Counted from the first letter of the stretch, positions 1-7,889 are shown. The stretch is 40,827 nucleotides of DNA from CAVDAL01 sp963606965 (GCA_963606965.1 CAVDAL010000123.1:1-40827), one strand, 5' to 3'. The notes: generated by a model from the sequence alone, not told the origin. A program made the numbers and translations.

Positions 1-634
1 GCTCTTTGCGCTTGTAGAAAACAATCGCAGTATTTAGACCAATGTCTGCAACAACGCCACGCAAAAACATATTTTCTTCTGTATATTCACTTAAAGCTTG
101 CAGCGCCTTTTTGTCCATCAGGCGAAAGTCAGCATGGTCTGGAATAGTGTCTACGCCTAATGCGTTCATAAATTTATAAAATGCACCGGCACTTGCACGC
201 TTAAAAATAGTATCTGTGCTTCTGTCATTGCGAACACCAAAAACAATATTTGCACCTGCTATGTATTTATCAATCATTTCGTCAATTGCATTGATATCAT
301 CTTGCAGGTCCGCATCCATGCTTATGCAAATATCGCAAAACTTTGCAGCGCAGCCATATCCTGCAAGCAAAGCATTTTGATGTCCCCTGTTATGAGCAAG
401 CTTTAAACCTTCAAACAAAACATCTGCATTTGCAATTGTTGAAATGATTTTCCATGTTGCATCTTTGCTGCCATCGTCAACAAATAATGCAACTGAATTT
501 GCAGCAATCTTGCCGTCTGAAATTAATTGTTCAAGTTTGCCTTTCAAAATATCAATTGTAGAAGGCAAAACTTCTTCTTCGTTGTAGCAAGGCAACACAA
601 TGCACAAGCGTGGTGAAACATCAATCTTCCTCAT
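1..634 (-). CDS. Family 2 glycosyltransferase, GtrB/DPM1-like (C-terminus outside window)
   Basis: Translation leftward from the ATG at 632-634 stays open to the window edge, giving 211 codons without a stop. The N-terminus reads PCYNEEE (15-21), then DDGS (53-56) in the nucleotide-sugar fold, a DAD metal motif followed by LQDD (107-113), and FKRASAGAFYKF (144-155) with DFRLMD (169-174), the pattern of polyprenyl-phosphate glycosyltransferases such as GtrB and dolichol-phosphate mannose synthase. Such enzymes move a sugar from UDP or GDP onto undecaprenyl phosphate at the inner membrane leaflet, for later use in cell-surface glycan decoration. The usual C-terminal pair of membrane helices would lie beyond position 1. 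The family call is firm; the sugar and acceptor cannot be read from this fragment. Confidence 0.85.
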   Translation of the reverse strand, partial: MRKIDVSPRLCIVLPCYNEEEVLPSTIDILKGKLEQLISDGKIAANSVALFVDDGSKDATWKIISTIANADVLFEGLKLAHNRGHQNALLAGYGCAAKFCDICISMDADLQDDINAIDEMIDKYIAGANIVFGVRNDRSTDTIFKRASAGAFYKFMNALGVDTIPDHADFRLMDKKALQALSEYTEENMFLRGVVADIGLNTAIVFYKRKE

Positions 635-1016
635 AGCTTGACGCCTTCCCCCTTTTTGCTAACACTAAAATTGTGCTATCAAAAATAAACCCATCGCACG
701 CGCATATATAAGCACATGTATATGATGTTTATTGATTCAGTATGCAAGTATGAGGACTATCTTGCCATTTCACTTCTTGACAACATATGAAAAGCTGACC
801 AAGCATAATCCTCAACCAGCCTTCTACTCATAAAAATGAATATTCATTGGAATAACCAAGCTCTTTATCTTGAACTTTGAAAATTGCATTATAGCTAGAG
901 TCAACTGCAACTATTTCTTTTTAATTACATAAACTCTTTATTGTCATTTATAATATGAAGGAAACAATTTAAAATAATTCATGATTATTTAAAAATTTAA
1001 TCTATTGGGAATAAAT
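635..1016. other. Intergenic spacer between the glycosyltransferase and fic
   Basis: AT-rich non-coding stretch between divergent genes, so it should contain both promoters. It has a perfect 14-bp palindrome at 835-848 (AATGAATATTCATT), a possible operator. It also has a TATAAT hexamer at 949-954 on the + strand, but no convincing -35 element upstream of it. No RNA gene or convincing small ORF seen. Confidence 0.4.
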
Positions 1017-1634
1017 ATGACTCTTGAAAACAAACTTAACATATCAAATGATATTGAGCTTGCACATGAAGAAGAACGCTTTAGTAAGTTACGCGCTCTT
1101 GAACTTTATGATACTAACTTGCTTGATACTTTCGAAGTTGGAACATTTGCAGGATTGTCATCTATTCACGCATATTTATTCCAAGATATATATGACTTTG
1201 CTGGTGAAATACGTAAAGTTGATATTTCAAAAGGCAACTTCCGTTTTGCGCCAATAATGTATCTTGATGCTGCTCTTAGTGCTATTAATAAAATGCCACA
1301 ATCAAATTTTAATGAAATTGTAAGTAAATATATTGAAATGAATGTTGCACATCCCTTTCGTGAAGGAAACGGGCGTAGCACTCGCATATGGCTTGATTGT
1401 ATCTTTAAACAAGAAATCAAGAAAGTTATAGACTGGAGCAAAATTAATAAAGAAGACTATCTTCTTGCTATGGAACGTAGCCCCATTCGCGATATCGAAA
1501 TTAAGAGCATTCTTAAAGAGGCTTTAACGCCTGATATATCTAATAGGCAAGTATATATGAAAGGCATCGACGCAAGCTACAGTTATGAAGGATACAACAC
1601 TTATCCGCTTGACGAGCTTGATAACATTAAATGA
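1017..1634 (+). CDS. Class III Fic-domain AMP-transferase with built-in inhibitory motif
   Basis: A 205-residue protein with the canonical Fic motif HPFREGNGR at 112-120; His112 would be the catalytic base and the EGN loop binds ATP phosphates and Mg. Fic enzymes usually transfer AMP from ATP to a hydroxyl of a target protein. The last helix carries SYSYEG at 187-192, which fits the (S/T)xxxE(G/N) inhibitory motif, with Glu191 as the blocking glutamate. That position is the hallmark of class III enzymes such as Neisseria NmFic, which are controlled by oligomerisation and self-modification rather than a separate antitoxin, and indeed no antitoxin ORF is adjacent. ATG 1017 is preferred because GGGA at 1007-1010 is a suitably spaced ribosome site; the upstream TTG at 1005 overlaps that site. 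The gene ends 19 bp from a tRNA-Ser. Confidence 0.9.
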   Translation: MTLENKLNISNDIELAHEEERFSKLRALELYDTNLLDTFEVGTFAGLSSIHAYLFQDIYDFAGEIRKVDISKGNFRFAPIMYLDAALSAINKMPQSNFNEIVSKYIEMNVAHPFREGNGRSTRIWLDCIFKQEIKKVIDWSKINKEDYLLAMERSPIRDIEIKSILKEALTPDISNRQVYMKGIDASYSYEGYNTYPLDELDNIK

Positions 1635-1653
1635 TTTTGATTTAAAAAGATAC

Positions 1654-1744
1654 TGGCGGAGGGACAGGGATTTGAACCCTGGGTACGGTTTTGCCGCACA
1701 CACGATTTCCAATCGTGCTCCTTCAGCCGCTCGGACATCCCTCC
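1654..1744 (-). tRNA. tRNA-Ser, anticodon GGA
   Basis: Read on the minus strand the acceptor arm GGAGGGA (1744-1738) pairs with TCCCTCC, followed by discriminator G and an encoded CCA (1656-1654). The anticodon stem CACGA/TCGTG closes the loop TTGGAAA, giving anticodon GGA. A long variable arm, typical of class II tRNA-Ser, precedes the T arm with GTTCAAATC. Its 3' end faces the fic and glycosyltransferase genes. Confidence 0.95.
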
Positions 1745-1751
1745 AGTACCT

Positions 1752-1793
1752 GAAAAACTTGCGATGCTTTTTATTAGCAGATAACGCATCGCA
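1752..1793 (-). terminator. Probable terminator downstream of ddl
   Basis: An 8-bp inverted repeat, TGCGATGC at 1760-1767 and GCATCGCA at 1786-1793, has an 18-nt loop. On the minus strand it is followed, after AG, by a run of five T. It lies between the ddl stop and tRNA-Ser, so it would end ddl transcription or allow some read-through into the tRNA. The long loop makes this only moderately convincing. Confidence 0.4.
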
Positions 1794-1843
1794 TCTCGCG
1801 TAGCGTCTGTGCGCATCACGCGAAGAAGAAGTATACCAAAACT

Positions 1844-2830
1844 TTAGTTTTCTGCAAAAGCTAAATTCACCAACAGCTCGCAGAGTTCATTAAACTCGAT
1901 ACCAATTTTGCGCGCTGCATCTGGAAGAAGAGATGTCTCTGTCATTCCAGGAATTGTATTTGTTTCTAAAAGCCAGCATGTTCCGGAAGCATCCACAATT
2001 AAATCTGAACGCGACACTCCCCTGCAGCCAAGAGCTTTATGCGCAGATAAAGCAATACGCTGGCAATTTTGTGTAATCTCGTCGCTAAGACGCGCTGGAA
2101 TAATATGCGTAGACCCACCAGCAGCATATTTAGCTTCAAAATCATAAAAATCGCTAGACTCTTGTGGAACAATCTCAATTACTGGTAAAGCCTCAGGTTC
2201 ACTGTTGCCAAGCACAGCAACTGTTACCTCTGTACCTTCAACAAATCGTTCAACCAAAATTTCATCGTCATGTGAAAACGCATTATTAATTGCAGATTCA
2301 AGATCGCTAGGCGTATTCACAATGCTCACGCCTAAAGCTGAACCTTCACGAGCTGGTTTAACTACACATTTTTCCCCAACTGTGCCAACAATATCTTCGA
2401 TGCTATATTCTTCGCCTTTAAACAAGGTTATAGAATGCGGAGTCGGCAAACCTGATGCAATATAAAATGTTTTTGCCTTGCATTTATCCATGGCGAGCGC
2501 GCTTGCTAAAACGCCAGGACCTGTATAAGGAATGCCCATCATCTCACACATACCTTGGACGCACCCATCTTCACCGTCGCGACCATGGAGAGCAATAAAA
2601 ATAACATCAGGGTTAACTTCTTCTATCTTTTTGATAAAGTCATTTTCCGCTGGATCGATTTCAACTACATCAAAGCCTTTTTCGCGCAGAGCTTGAGCAC
2701 ATGCTGTGCCAGACAAAAGAGAAATCTCACGTTCGCCACTTTTGCCGCCTTTTAGAAGAACTATTTTTGTTTCACTTGGATTACATGTGTATGTGCACTT
2801 CATCTTGAGCCCTTTATCGTCTTTTTCCAT
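1844..2830 (-). CDS. ddl: D-alanine--D-alanine ligase
   Basis: An ATP-grasp ligase of 328 residues that joins two D-Ala molecules in the cytoplasm for the peptidoglycan stem peptide. Visible landmarks are EREISLLSG (33-41), HGRDGEDG (82-89), the ATP-binding loop KPAREGSALGVS (158-169), the omega-loop AKY (233-235) and the metal/ligand motif ETNTIPGMT (289-297). The tyrosine in AKY is typical of D-Ala-D-Ala rather than D-Ala-D-Lac ligases, which have Phe there, so nothing suggests intrinsic vancomycin resistance. The position after GEDG is Cys instead of the usual Thr or Ser. The start may be the internal ATG at 2803 (residue 10), which has AAAGGG at good spacing while the first ATG has no clear ribosome site. 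It is transcribed divergently from rlmN. Confidence 0.95.
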   Translation of the reverse strand: MEKDDKGLKMKCTYTCNPSETKIVLLKGGKSGEREISLLSGTACAQALREKGFDVVEIDPAENDFIKKIEEVNPDVIFIALHGRDGEDGCVQGMCEMMGIPYTGPGVLASALAMDKCKAKTFYIASGLPTPHSITLFKGEEYSIEDIVGTVGEKCVVKPAREGSALGVSIVNTPSDLESAINNAFSHDDEILVERFVEGTEVTVAVLGNSEPEALPVIEIVPQESSDFYDFEAKYAAGGSTHIIPARLSDEITQNCQRIALSAHKALGCRGVSRSDLIVDASGTCWLLETNTIPGMTETSLLPDAARKIGIEFNELCELLVNLAFAEN

Positions 2831-2868
2831 TGTGACTTATCAAACTTCTGTTATCTTACAACATTACT

Positions 2869-3912
2869 ATGGCAGATAAAAGCGACATAAAATCACTGAC
2901 CCACGAGGAGCTACAGGCTTGCATTCAAGAGCTTAGGCAGCCAATGTTTCGCGTGAAACAAATTGAACAATGGCTCTTCAAGCAAAATGTTGAAAGCTTT
3001 AGTGAAATGACTAATCTTTCTAAAAATTTGCGTGAAGAACTGGCGACTCTTTTTAGTATTTGTTCCCCAAAGGTTTTACTTAAGCAAATTTCTGAAGATG
3101 GAACAAGAAAATACCTGCTTGAATTTGATGACGGAATCAGCGTTGAAACTGTCGGCATTCCTTCTTCAGACGGCGAACGCTTAACTGTTTGCTTTTCCAC
3201 GCAAGCTGGGTGCGCTATGGGCTGCATTTTTTGTGCAACAGGCGGTAGTGGATTTTTACGAAACTTAAGCTGTGGGGAAATTCTGTCACAAGTTCAAGTT
3301 GTAGCAAAAGATTTTAATAAGCGTGTTAGCAATGTTGTTGCTATGGGCCAAGGCGAACCTTTTGCAAATTATACTGAATTAATGAAGGCCTTGCACTGGA
3401 TGAATTCAAAATCAGGATTTGAAATTGGCGCACGCCATATAACTGTTTCTAGTTGCGGGCTCATTGATGGAATTAACAAGTTTAAAAACATATCAGAACA
3501 ATATACTTTAGCTATTTCTTTGCACTCTGCTGTTCAAAGAACTCGAGACATAATCATGCCAAAATTAAAAACTCAGACACTACCAGAGCTAAAGTTGGCT
3601 TTAAAAGATTATGGGGAATTTACAAAACGTCGCCCTAGCCTTGAATATCTTTTAATTAAAGATATAAATGATGATGAAGAACATTTAGATGCATTAATTG
3701 AATTTTGTCATGGGATGCTTTCTCATGTGAACCTTATTCCATTAAATCCTGTCGACAGCGCTGACAGGAAACATAAACTGCTCCCCTCGCTAAATTTAAA
3801 ATATTTTGAAGAAAGTTTGCAAAAAGAACATATTGAAGTGAGCATTCGCAATTCTAAAGGCGCTGACATTGATGGTGCTTGTGGACAATTAAAACAAAGG
3901 GCGCTGTCTTAA
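2869..3912 (+). CDS. rlmN: 23S rRNA A2503 / tRNA A37 C2-methyltransferase RlmN
   Basis: A radical-SAM methyltransferase of 347 residues that methylates carbon 2 of A2503 in 23S rRNA, and A37 of some tRNAs, affecting decoding fidelity. The 4Fe-4S/SAM motif CxxxCxxC is CAMGCIFC at 115-122. The second catalytic cysteine, which carries the methylene intermediate, is Cys338 in GACGQ near the C-terminus. MGQGEP at 159-164 replaces the commoner MGMGEP. RlmN and the resistance enzyme Cfr share this fold, but the N-terminal EELQACIQELRQPMFRVKQI type region and normal genomic setting fit housekeeping RlmN. The stop codon lies in the loop of the hairpin just downstream. Confidence 0.95.
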   Translation: MADKSDIKSLTHEELQACIQELRQPMFRVKQIEQWLFKQNVESFSEMTNLSKNLREELATLFSICSPKVLLKQISEDGTRKYLLEFDDGISVETVGIPSSDGERLTVCFSTQAGCAMGCIFCATGGSGFLRNLSCGEILSQVQVVAKDFNKRVSNVVAMGQGEPFANYTELMKALHWMNSKSGFEIGARHITVSSCGLIDGINKFKNISEQYTLAISLHSAVQRTRDIIMPKLKTQTLPELKLALKDYGEFTKRRPSLEYLLIKDINDDEEHLDALIEFCHGMLSHVNLIPLNPVDSADRKHKLLPSLNLKYFEESLQKEHIEVSIRNSKGADIDGACGQLKQRALS

Positions 3913-3922
3913 AAACAGCGCC
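3900..3922. terminator. Hairpin between convergent rlmN and parB
   Basis: Inverted repeat GGCGCTGT (3900-3907) / ACAGCGCC (3915-3922), an 8-bp G+C-rich stem with a 7-nt loop that contains the rlmN stop codon. On the minus strand it is followed by CTTTGTTTT, so it can end the parA-parB transcript. On the plus strand the T-tract is poor. Confidence 0.55.
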
Positions 3923-3952
3923 ATGCTTTATCTATCTCATTGATAATGTAAT

Positions 3953-4813
3953 CTAATTCTCTGAGTGCTTTATAATCATAAAAATTCGTTGTAAGTCTTC
4001 TTCATCCTTAAAATCAATCTCAATTTTATTTTTTCCTTTTGATGATTTAACTTTAACCCCTGTACCAAGGTGTTTGCGCAAATCTTTTGCGACAACTTTA
4101 TATGAACGAGGCATCGGCGGCTTCTTTGCACGCTCTATATCACCAGATGCAAATAATCTTGCAAGATTTTCTGCCTCACGGACAGATAGGCCTTCGTTAG
4201 CAATCTTTTGAGCAAACTTAATTCTTTTTTCTTCTTCAGGGACTGATAAAACTGCTCTTGCATGACCCGCTGTTAATTTTCCTTCATAAAGGAGTGCTTG
4301 AACTTCTTCAGGCAAATCTAAAAGACGAAGCGCATTTGCAATAGCTGATCTTGATTTAGAAATTTCTTTTGAAAGCTGCTCTTGTGTGAAATTGCCAACT
4401 CTCATTAAATCTTTATAACCTCGAGCTTCTTCAATTGCATTCAAGTCTGTACGTTGGAGATTTTCTACTAAAGCAACTCTGAGTGTTTGCACATCGTCCA
4501 TTGGCATAATGCGCACAGGAACTTTCTTTAAACCTGCTTGCCTACATGCATGCCATCTGCGTTCGCCTGCTATTATTTGATATCCCTTGCCGTCTGGACG
4601 CACAAGGATTGGTTGAAGCAAGCCTTCTTTCTTTATTGACTCTGCTAAATCTGCTATAGCTTCTTCATTAAAATCTGTTCTTGGTTGATTAGGATTTGGT
4701 TTTATTTCAGAAATAGGGAGTTCCTCTTGGCTTTTTTCATTACCAGATTCTATTGCCGCCTCTTCTATAAGAGAACCCAAACCTTTTCCAAGCCCGCTTT
4801 TCTTTGTAGCCAT
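3953..4813 (-). CDS. parB: Chromosome-partitioning protein ParB (Spo0J)
   Basis: A CTP-dependent DNA clamp of 286 residues that loads at parS and spreads along neighbouring DNA, organising the origin and recruiting SMC. It begins with the KKSGLGKGLGSLI segment that touches ParA, followed by the CTP-binding domain with GERRWHAC (83-90) and a ParB helix-turn-helix around 138-160 (TQEQLSKEISKSRSAIANAL). The C-terminal dimerisation domain ends in a lysine-rich then acidic segment. A strong AGGAG site precedes the ATG. The start is 12 bp after the parA stop, so the two are co-transcribed. Two sequence-perfect parS sites lie within 1.8 kb. Confidence 0.96.
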   Translation of the reverse strand: MATKKSGLGKGLGSLIEEAAIESGNEKSQEELPISEIKPNPNQPRTDFNEEAIADLAESIKKEGLLQPILVRPDGKGYQIIAGERRWHACRQAGLKKVPVRIMPMDDVQTLRVALVENLQRTDLNAIEEARGYKDLMRVGNFTQEQLSKEISKSRSAIANALRLLDLPEEVQALLYEGKLTAGHARAVLSVPEEEKRIKFAQKIANEGLSVREAENLARLFASGDIERAKKPPMPRSYKVVAKDLRKHLGTGVKVKSSKGKNKIEIDFKDEEDLQRIFMIIKHSEN

Positions 4814-4825
4814 TTAAAACTCCTT

Positions 4826-5632
4826 TTAATCTGATAATTGCTTACAACGCTCAAGAACTTCTTTTGCAAAATTTCTATATGCTTTTGCGCCTTTGCCGTT
4901 TGGTTCATATTCAATTATTGATTGACCAAAGCCTGGAGCCTCAGCAAGTCTTACTGTTCTTGGAATTTTTGTATCAAAGACCTTATCGCCAAAATATTCA
5001 GTAACCTGATCAATTACCTGTTTAGTTAACGTAGTCCTATTATCAAACATGGTAAATAAAACACCAAGAACTTCAAGATTTGGATTTAAGCGTTTTTTGA
5101 TTATGTTGATTGTTTCGATAATTTTTGTTAATCCTTCTAAAGCAAAGAATTCACACTGTATTGGAATAATTACTTGATCGGAAGCAGTTAAAGCATTTAC
5201 AGTAAGTTGACCAAGTGAAGGTGGACAGTCTATTAATACATAATCAAAGTATTCTTTCACCTCGTCAATTGCATCTGCTAAACGTGTCTCACGTGCTATA
5301 ACTTGTCCAAGTTCAGTTTCCGCCCCTGCTAAATCAAGTGTTGCAGGTATAACCCAAACTTTTTCAGTGTCTGTATTTACAATAGCTTCTTCAGTGTTTA
5401 CTTCATCATTAAGCAAACAATCATAAGAACTATATTCGCAATTACGTTTTTCTACACCAAGTCCACTTGAACTGTTCCCTTGTGGGTCTAAATCAATAAG
5501 TAGAACTTTCTTTTTTTGCTCACCTAAAGATGCTGCTAAATTAATTGTGGTTGTTGTTTTACCAACTCCACCTTTTTGATTTATTACACCTATAACTATG
5601 CAATTACTAACTTTATTATCTTTAAAATTCAC
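4826..5632 (-). CDS. parA: Chromosome-partitioning ATPase ParA (Soj)
   Basis: A ParA/MinD-family ATPase of 268 residues that binds DNA non-specifically when dimeric with ATP and moves ParB-parS complexes apart; homologues also modulate DnaA. The deviant Walker A motif KGGVGKTTT is at 20-28, followed by LIDLDPQGNSS and the Walker B-like VLIDCPPSLG. The start is GTG at 5630-5632 with AAAGGAG a few bases upstream. A TATAAT hexamer (minus strand, plus positions 5659-5664) could be its -10, though no matching -35 is evident. The parA-parB pair sits a few kilobases left of oriC, the usual place for chromosomal systems. Confidence 0.96.
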   Translation of the reverse strand: MNFKDNKVSNCIVIGVINQKGGVGKTTTTINLAASLGEQKKKVLLIDLDPQGNSSSGLGVEKRNCEYSSYDCLLNDEVNTEEAIVNTDTEKVWVIPATLDLAGAETELGQVIARETRLADAIDEVKEYFDYVLIDCPPSLGQLTVNALTASDQVIIPIQCEFFALEGLTKIIETINIIKKRLNPNLEVLGVLFTMFDNRTTLTKQVIDQVTEYFGDKVFDTKIPRTVRLAEAPGFGQSIIEYEPNGKGAKAYRNFAKEVLERCKQLSD

Positions 5633-5710
5633 AACGCTCCTTTCAATCAGTCTTGAACATTATAGAGCTTAAACTCTTTTTTCCTTTGGGAATATTTTTT
5701 AAGACTAAAG

Positions 5711-5744
5711 AAAAAGGAATGTTTCACGTGAAACATTCCTTTTT
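5711..5744. promoter_or_regulatory. parS site 1 inside a 34-bp perfect palindrome
   Basis: The ParB-binding consensus TGTTTCACGTGAAACA occupies 5720-5735 exactly. The symmetry continues outward through AAAAAGGAA / TTCCTTTTT, making a perfect 34-bp palindrome. On the minus strand it also has the form of an intrinsic terminator stem with a T-tract downstream of rsmG, so it may serve both as a partition site and as a transcription stop. Confidence 0.93.
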
Positions 5745-5803
5745 CATAAATATAAATAACGGCAAAATTGACAAAGGTTCTTGATTAGAGAATTTCAGAC
5801 AAA

Positions 5804-6535
5804 CTAGGCAAGCGGTTTTGAAGTTGCTAAGCCATTTCTTCTTGGTAACTTAACTTTAGACTTTGAAACTTTTTTAAATACATATAAAGACCTATGAATC
5901 TTTTCTTCACCTATAGTGAATTCTTTCTTGTTAATAAGTTTTAAACCAGTAAGTTCTTCTGCTTTCTTAGCAGAAGACTCTTCTTCTTTAGAACACGAAC
6001 CCTTCATTGCTAACAAGCTTCCGCCGCTCTTTAAAAGCGGCGAAGCTAGTTCCATTAAAGAAACTAATTGTGTTACAGCTCTTGCTGTTACTATTGAATA
6101 CACATTCTTTTCTTTCACAGCAAGTTCTTCACTTCTTAAGCCGCACGTTTTAATTTGTTTATCTAACTGCAATTCATTGATAAACTCTTGTACACAATTT
6201 ACTTTCTTCTTTACAGAATCAAGTAATACACCTTGCTTACCAGAAATAATAGCTAAAGGAATTCCTGGATAACCAGCACCTGTACCCAAATCAAGAAAGT
6301 TGCCTTCTAATTGACTGAAGTTCTTGTATATGGAAAGTGAGTCTTCTATATGTAAGACTATAGCTTCCTCAACAGAACTTATCCTTGTTAGGTTTATTTC
6401 TTTATTCTTCTCAATAACAAGATGTAGATGCTTTAATAAAAGCTCTTCTTGCTCTTCACTTATATTTAACTCTAAACGTAAAAGAGCCGCCTTTAAAGCG
6501 GCTCTTTCTGTATCTAATTGTTTCACGTGAAACAT
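5804..6535 (-). CDS. rsmG: 16S rRNA (guanine-527-N7)-methyltransferase RsmG (GidB)
   Basis: A SAM-dependent enzyme of 243 residues that methylates G527 of 16S rRNA; loss in many bacteria gives low-level streptomycin resistance. SAM motif I is LDLGTGAGYPGIPLAI at 81-96, preceded by the family segment INLTRI (47-52). The first six residues, MFHVKQ, are encoded by parS site 2, so the start codon lies inside a ParB-binding site. The gene starts 3 bp after the jag stop. The C-terminal tail LPRRNGLATSKPLA is typical of the family. A terminator-shaped hairpin lies at codons 10-18. Confidence 0.95.
   Translation of the reverse strand: MFHVKQLDTERAALKAALLRLELNISEEQEELLLKHLHLVIEKNKEINLTRISSVEEAIVLHIEDSLSIYKNFSQLEGNFLDLGTGAGYPGIPLAIISGKQGVLLDSVKKKVNCVQEFINELQLDKQIKTCGLRSEELAVKEKNVYSIVTARAVTQLVSLMELASPLLKSGGSLLAMKGSCSKEEESSAKKAEELTGLKLINKKEFTIGEEKIHRSLYVFKKVSKSKVKLPRRNGLATSKPLA
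6481..6507 (-). promoter_or_regulatory. Terminator-like hairpin inside the 5' coding region of rsmG
   Basis: AAAGAGCCGC (6481-6490) and GCGGCTCTTT (6498-6507) form a perfect 10-bp stem with a 7-nt loop. In the mRNA sense it ends in a run of four U. It covers about codons 10-18 of rsmG, encoding an Ala/Leu-rich helix, so protein constraint may explain part of it. The perfect pairing and U run fit attenuation or an RNA pause. Confidence 0.45.
6519..6534. promoter_or_regulatory. parS site 2 overlapping the rsmG start codon
   Basis: Exact 16-bp consensus TGTTTCACGTGAAACA. On the minus strand it encodes MFHVKQ, the first residues of RsmG. The sequence TGTTTCACGTGAAACATTCC is shared with parS site 1, including bases outside the palindrome core. 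Confidence 0.95.
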
Positions 6536-6538
6536 TCC

Positions 6539-7054
6539 TTACACTGGGTGAACAACAACATATCGATGTGGATCTTTGCCTTCTGAAGAAGTTTCCACAC
6601 GAGTATCATCTCTTAAAGCCATATGAACAAGACGACGTTCATATGGAGTCATTGTACGCATCTTAACAGGCTTATCTTGCCTGCACGCACGTTCCGCAGC
6701 AGCTTCAGCCATAGATTCAATCTTCTGGCGCTGACGATGAATATAGCTTTCAACGTCAATAATAACAGGGTAGTGGAAACCAATTTTACGGAATGTAATT
6801 GTAGAAACAATTAATTGTAATGCTTCAAGAGTCTTCCCATGTCTACCAATAAGAGTAGCTAAGCCGTCGCCACCAACAACATCAAGAATAATCTCGTGGT
6901 CATCGCCTTCATATTCATTAATTTCAGCGCCTGAAACATCAAAGTAACTTAAGATATCACGCAAAGCTTCAATTGCTGCATCTGCAACAGAATCAAGTTC
7001 TTCTTCTGTTAATACAAGCTCTTCTTCTTCAACTTCATTAATTTCTTCTGACAT
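6539..7054 (-). CDS. jag: RNA-binding protein Jag/KhpB (KH and R3H domains)
   Basis: A 171-residue cytoplasmic RNA-binding protein (also KhpB or EloR) linked in Gram-positives to control of cell elongation, usually with KhpA. An acidic N-terminus (about 1-25) replaces the long Jag_N domain found in Firmicutes. A type II KH domain follows with the GxxG loop GRHG at 70-73, then an R3H domain with Arg140 and His144 in RRLVH. This short KH-R3H form is the one usual in Actinobacteria. It lies directly downstream of yidC, as its old name SpoIIIJ-associated gene implies, and 3 bp before rsmG, so the genes form one operon. Confidence 0.93.
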   Translation of the reverse strand: MSEEINEVEEEELVLTEEELDSVADAAIEALRDILSYFDVSGAEINEYEGDDHEIILDVVGGDGLATLIGRHGKTLEALQLIVSTITFRKIGFHYPVIIDVESYIHRQRQKIESMAEAAAERACRQDKPVKMRTMTPYERRLVHMALRDDTRVETSSEGKDPHRYVVVHPV

Positions 7055-7090
7055 TTTATAACTCCAATATAACTATTACTTAAATAAACC

Positions 7091-7864
7091 TTAATGAGAC
7101 TTGTGTTGACGTTGTTTTTTAACTCTGCGCTCAACATTAACTTCAATAGGTTTTACAGAAACTTCTTCTTCATGTTCTTCTTTTTGCTTCTCTAAAGATT
7201 TATTAGTTATTAATTGCTGACAAACAGCAAATGCAGAAGAAAGTGACCAATAAAGAATAACACCGGCAGGAGAGATGTATGCCATCCAAATAAACATAAT
7301 GCCCATCATAACAAGCATCATCATTGTTTGACTTTTCTGCTGCGGGTTCTGCTTCATTTGAATAATCATTGGAACAACAGAACATGCAACAAAAAGAATA
7401 GCAAACAAGATATAAGGGATGCAATAAGCAAATGCGCCATTACTTGTTGCTTGTTTAACAGCTTCAGGAACTGTTTGTGTTAATACTGGAAGGATATTAT
7501 AAAAAGACACGCCCTCAAAGTTATAAAGCTTCCAACGTAAGCATTGGAACAAAATAATAAAGATAGGCATTTGGATTAATAAAGGCAAACAACCAGAAAG
7601 AGGATTAAAACCTGTTTCTCTATAAACCTTCATTGTTTCTTCTTGAATTTTTTGCTGATCCCCAGCATACAATTCTTGGATTCGTTGAATCTTTGGTTGA
7701 AATTCTTTCATTGCAAACGTAGTTTTATACTGCTTACGTTGCAAGGGGAAAAGAATTAAACGAATTGCTAGGGTAACAATAATAATTGCTAAACCCCAGT
7801 CGCCGACAAGGTTTGCAAGCCAATTTAGGAAATAGCTGCAACCATTAAGAATACCATCCCACAT
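7091..7864 (-). CDS. yidC: Membrane protein insertase YidC/OxaA
   Basis: A 257-residue integral membrane insertase that helps membrane proteins enter and fold, alone or with SecYEG. About five hydrophobic segments are visible: near 24-40, 93-112, 150-168, 180-196 and 203-217. Arg35 in TLAIRLILFPL is the conserved hydrophilic-groove arginine. The cytosolic coiled-coil hairpin (about 45-85) contains the MKEFQPKIQRIQELY segment. It lacks the large periplasmic domain of Gram-negative YidC, as in Gram-positive forms. The C-terminus is strongly basic (RRVKKQRQHKSH) and probably contacts the ribosome. A GAGGAAAA ribosome site precedes the ATG. Confidence 0.95.
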   Translation of the reverse strand: MWDGILNGCSYFLNWLANLVGDWGLAIIIVTLAIRLILFPLQRKQYKTTFAMKEFQPKIQRIQELYAGDQQKIQEETMKVYRETGFNPLSGCLPLLIQMPIFIILFQCLRWKLYNFEGVSFYNILPVLTQTVPEAVKQATSNGAFAYCIPYILFAILFVACSVVPMIIQMKQNPQQKSQTMMMLVMMGIMFIWMAYISPAGVILYWSLSSAFAVCQQLITNKSLEKQKEEHEEEVSVKPIEVNVERRVKKQRQHKSH

Positions 7865-7889
7865 AAAATTTTCCTCTCAAACTATTCCA

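Noticed and set aside
1005..1016. A TTG start that would lengthen the Fic protein by four residues
   Set aside because: The TTG overlaps the GGGA ribosome-site-like sequence that fits ATG 1017.
635..1016. An antitoxin gene for Fic
   Set aside because: No small ORF with an inhibitory FiSt-like motif is present, and the Fic protein carries its own inhibitory motif.
5648..5736. A 29-codon minus-strand frame starting MFHVKH at parS site 1, ending near parA
   Set aside because: It exists because parS site 1 copies the rsmG start sequence; the rest is AT-rich low-complexity and there is no properly spaced ribosome site.
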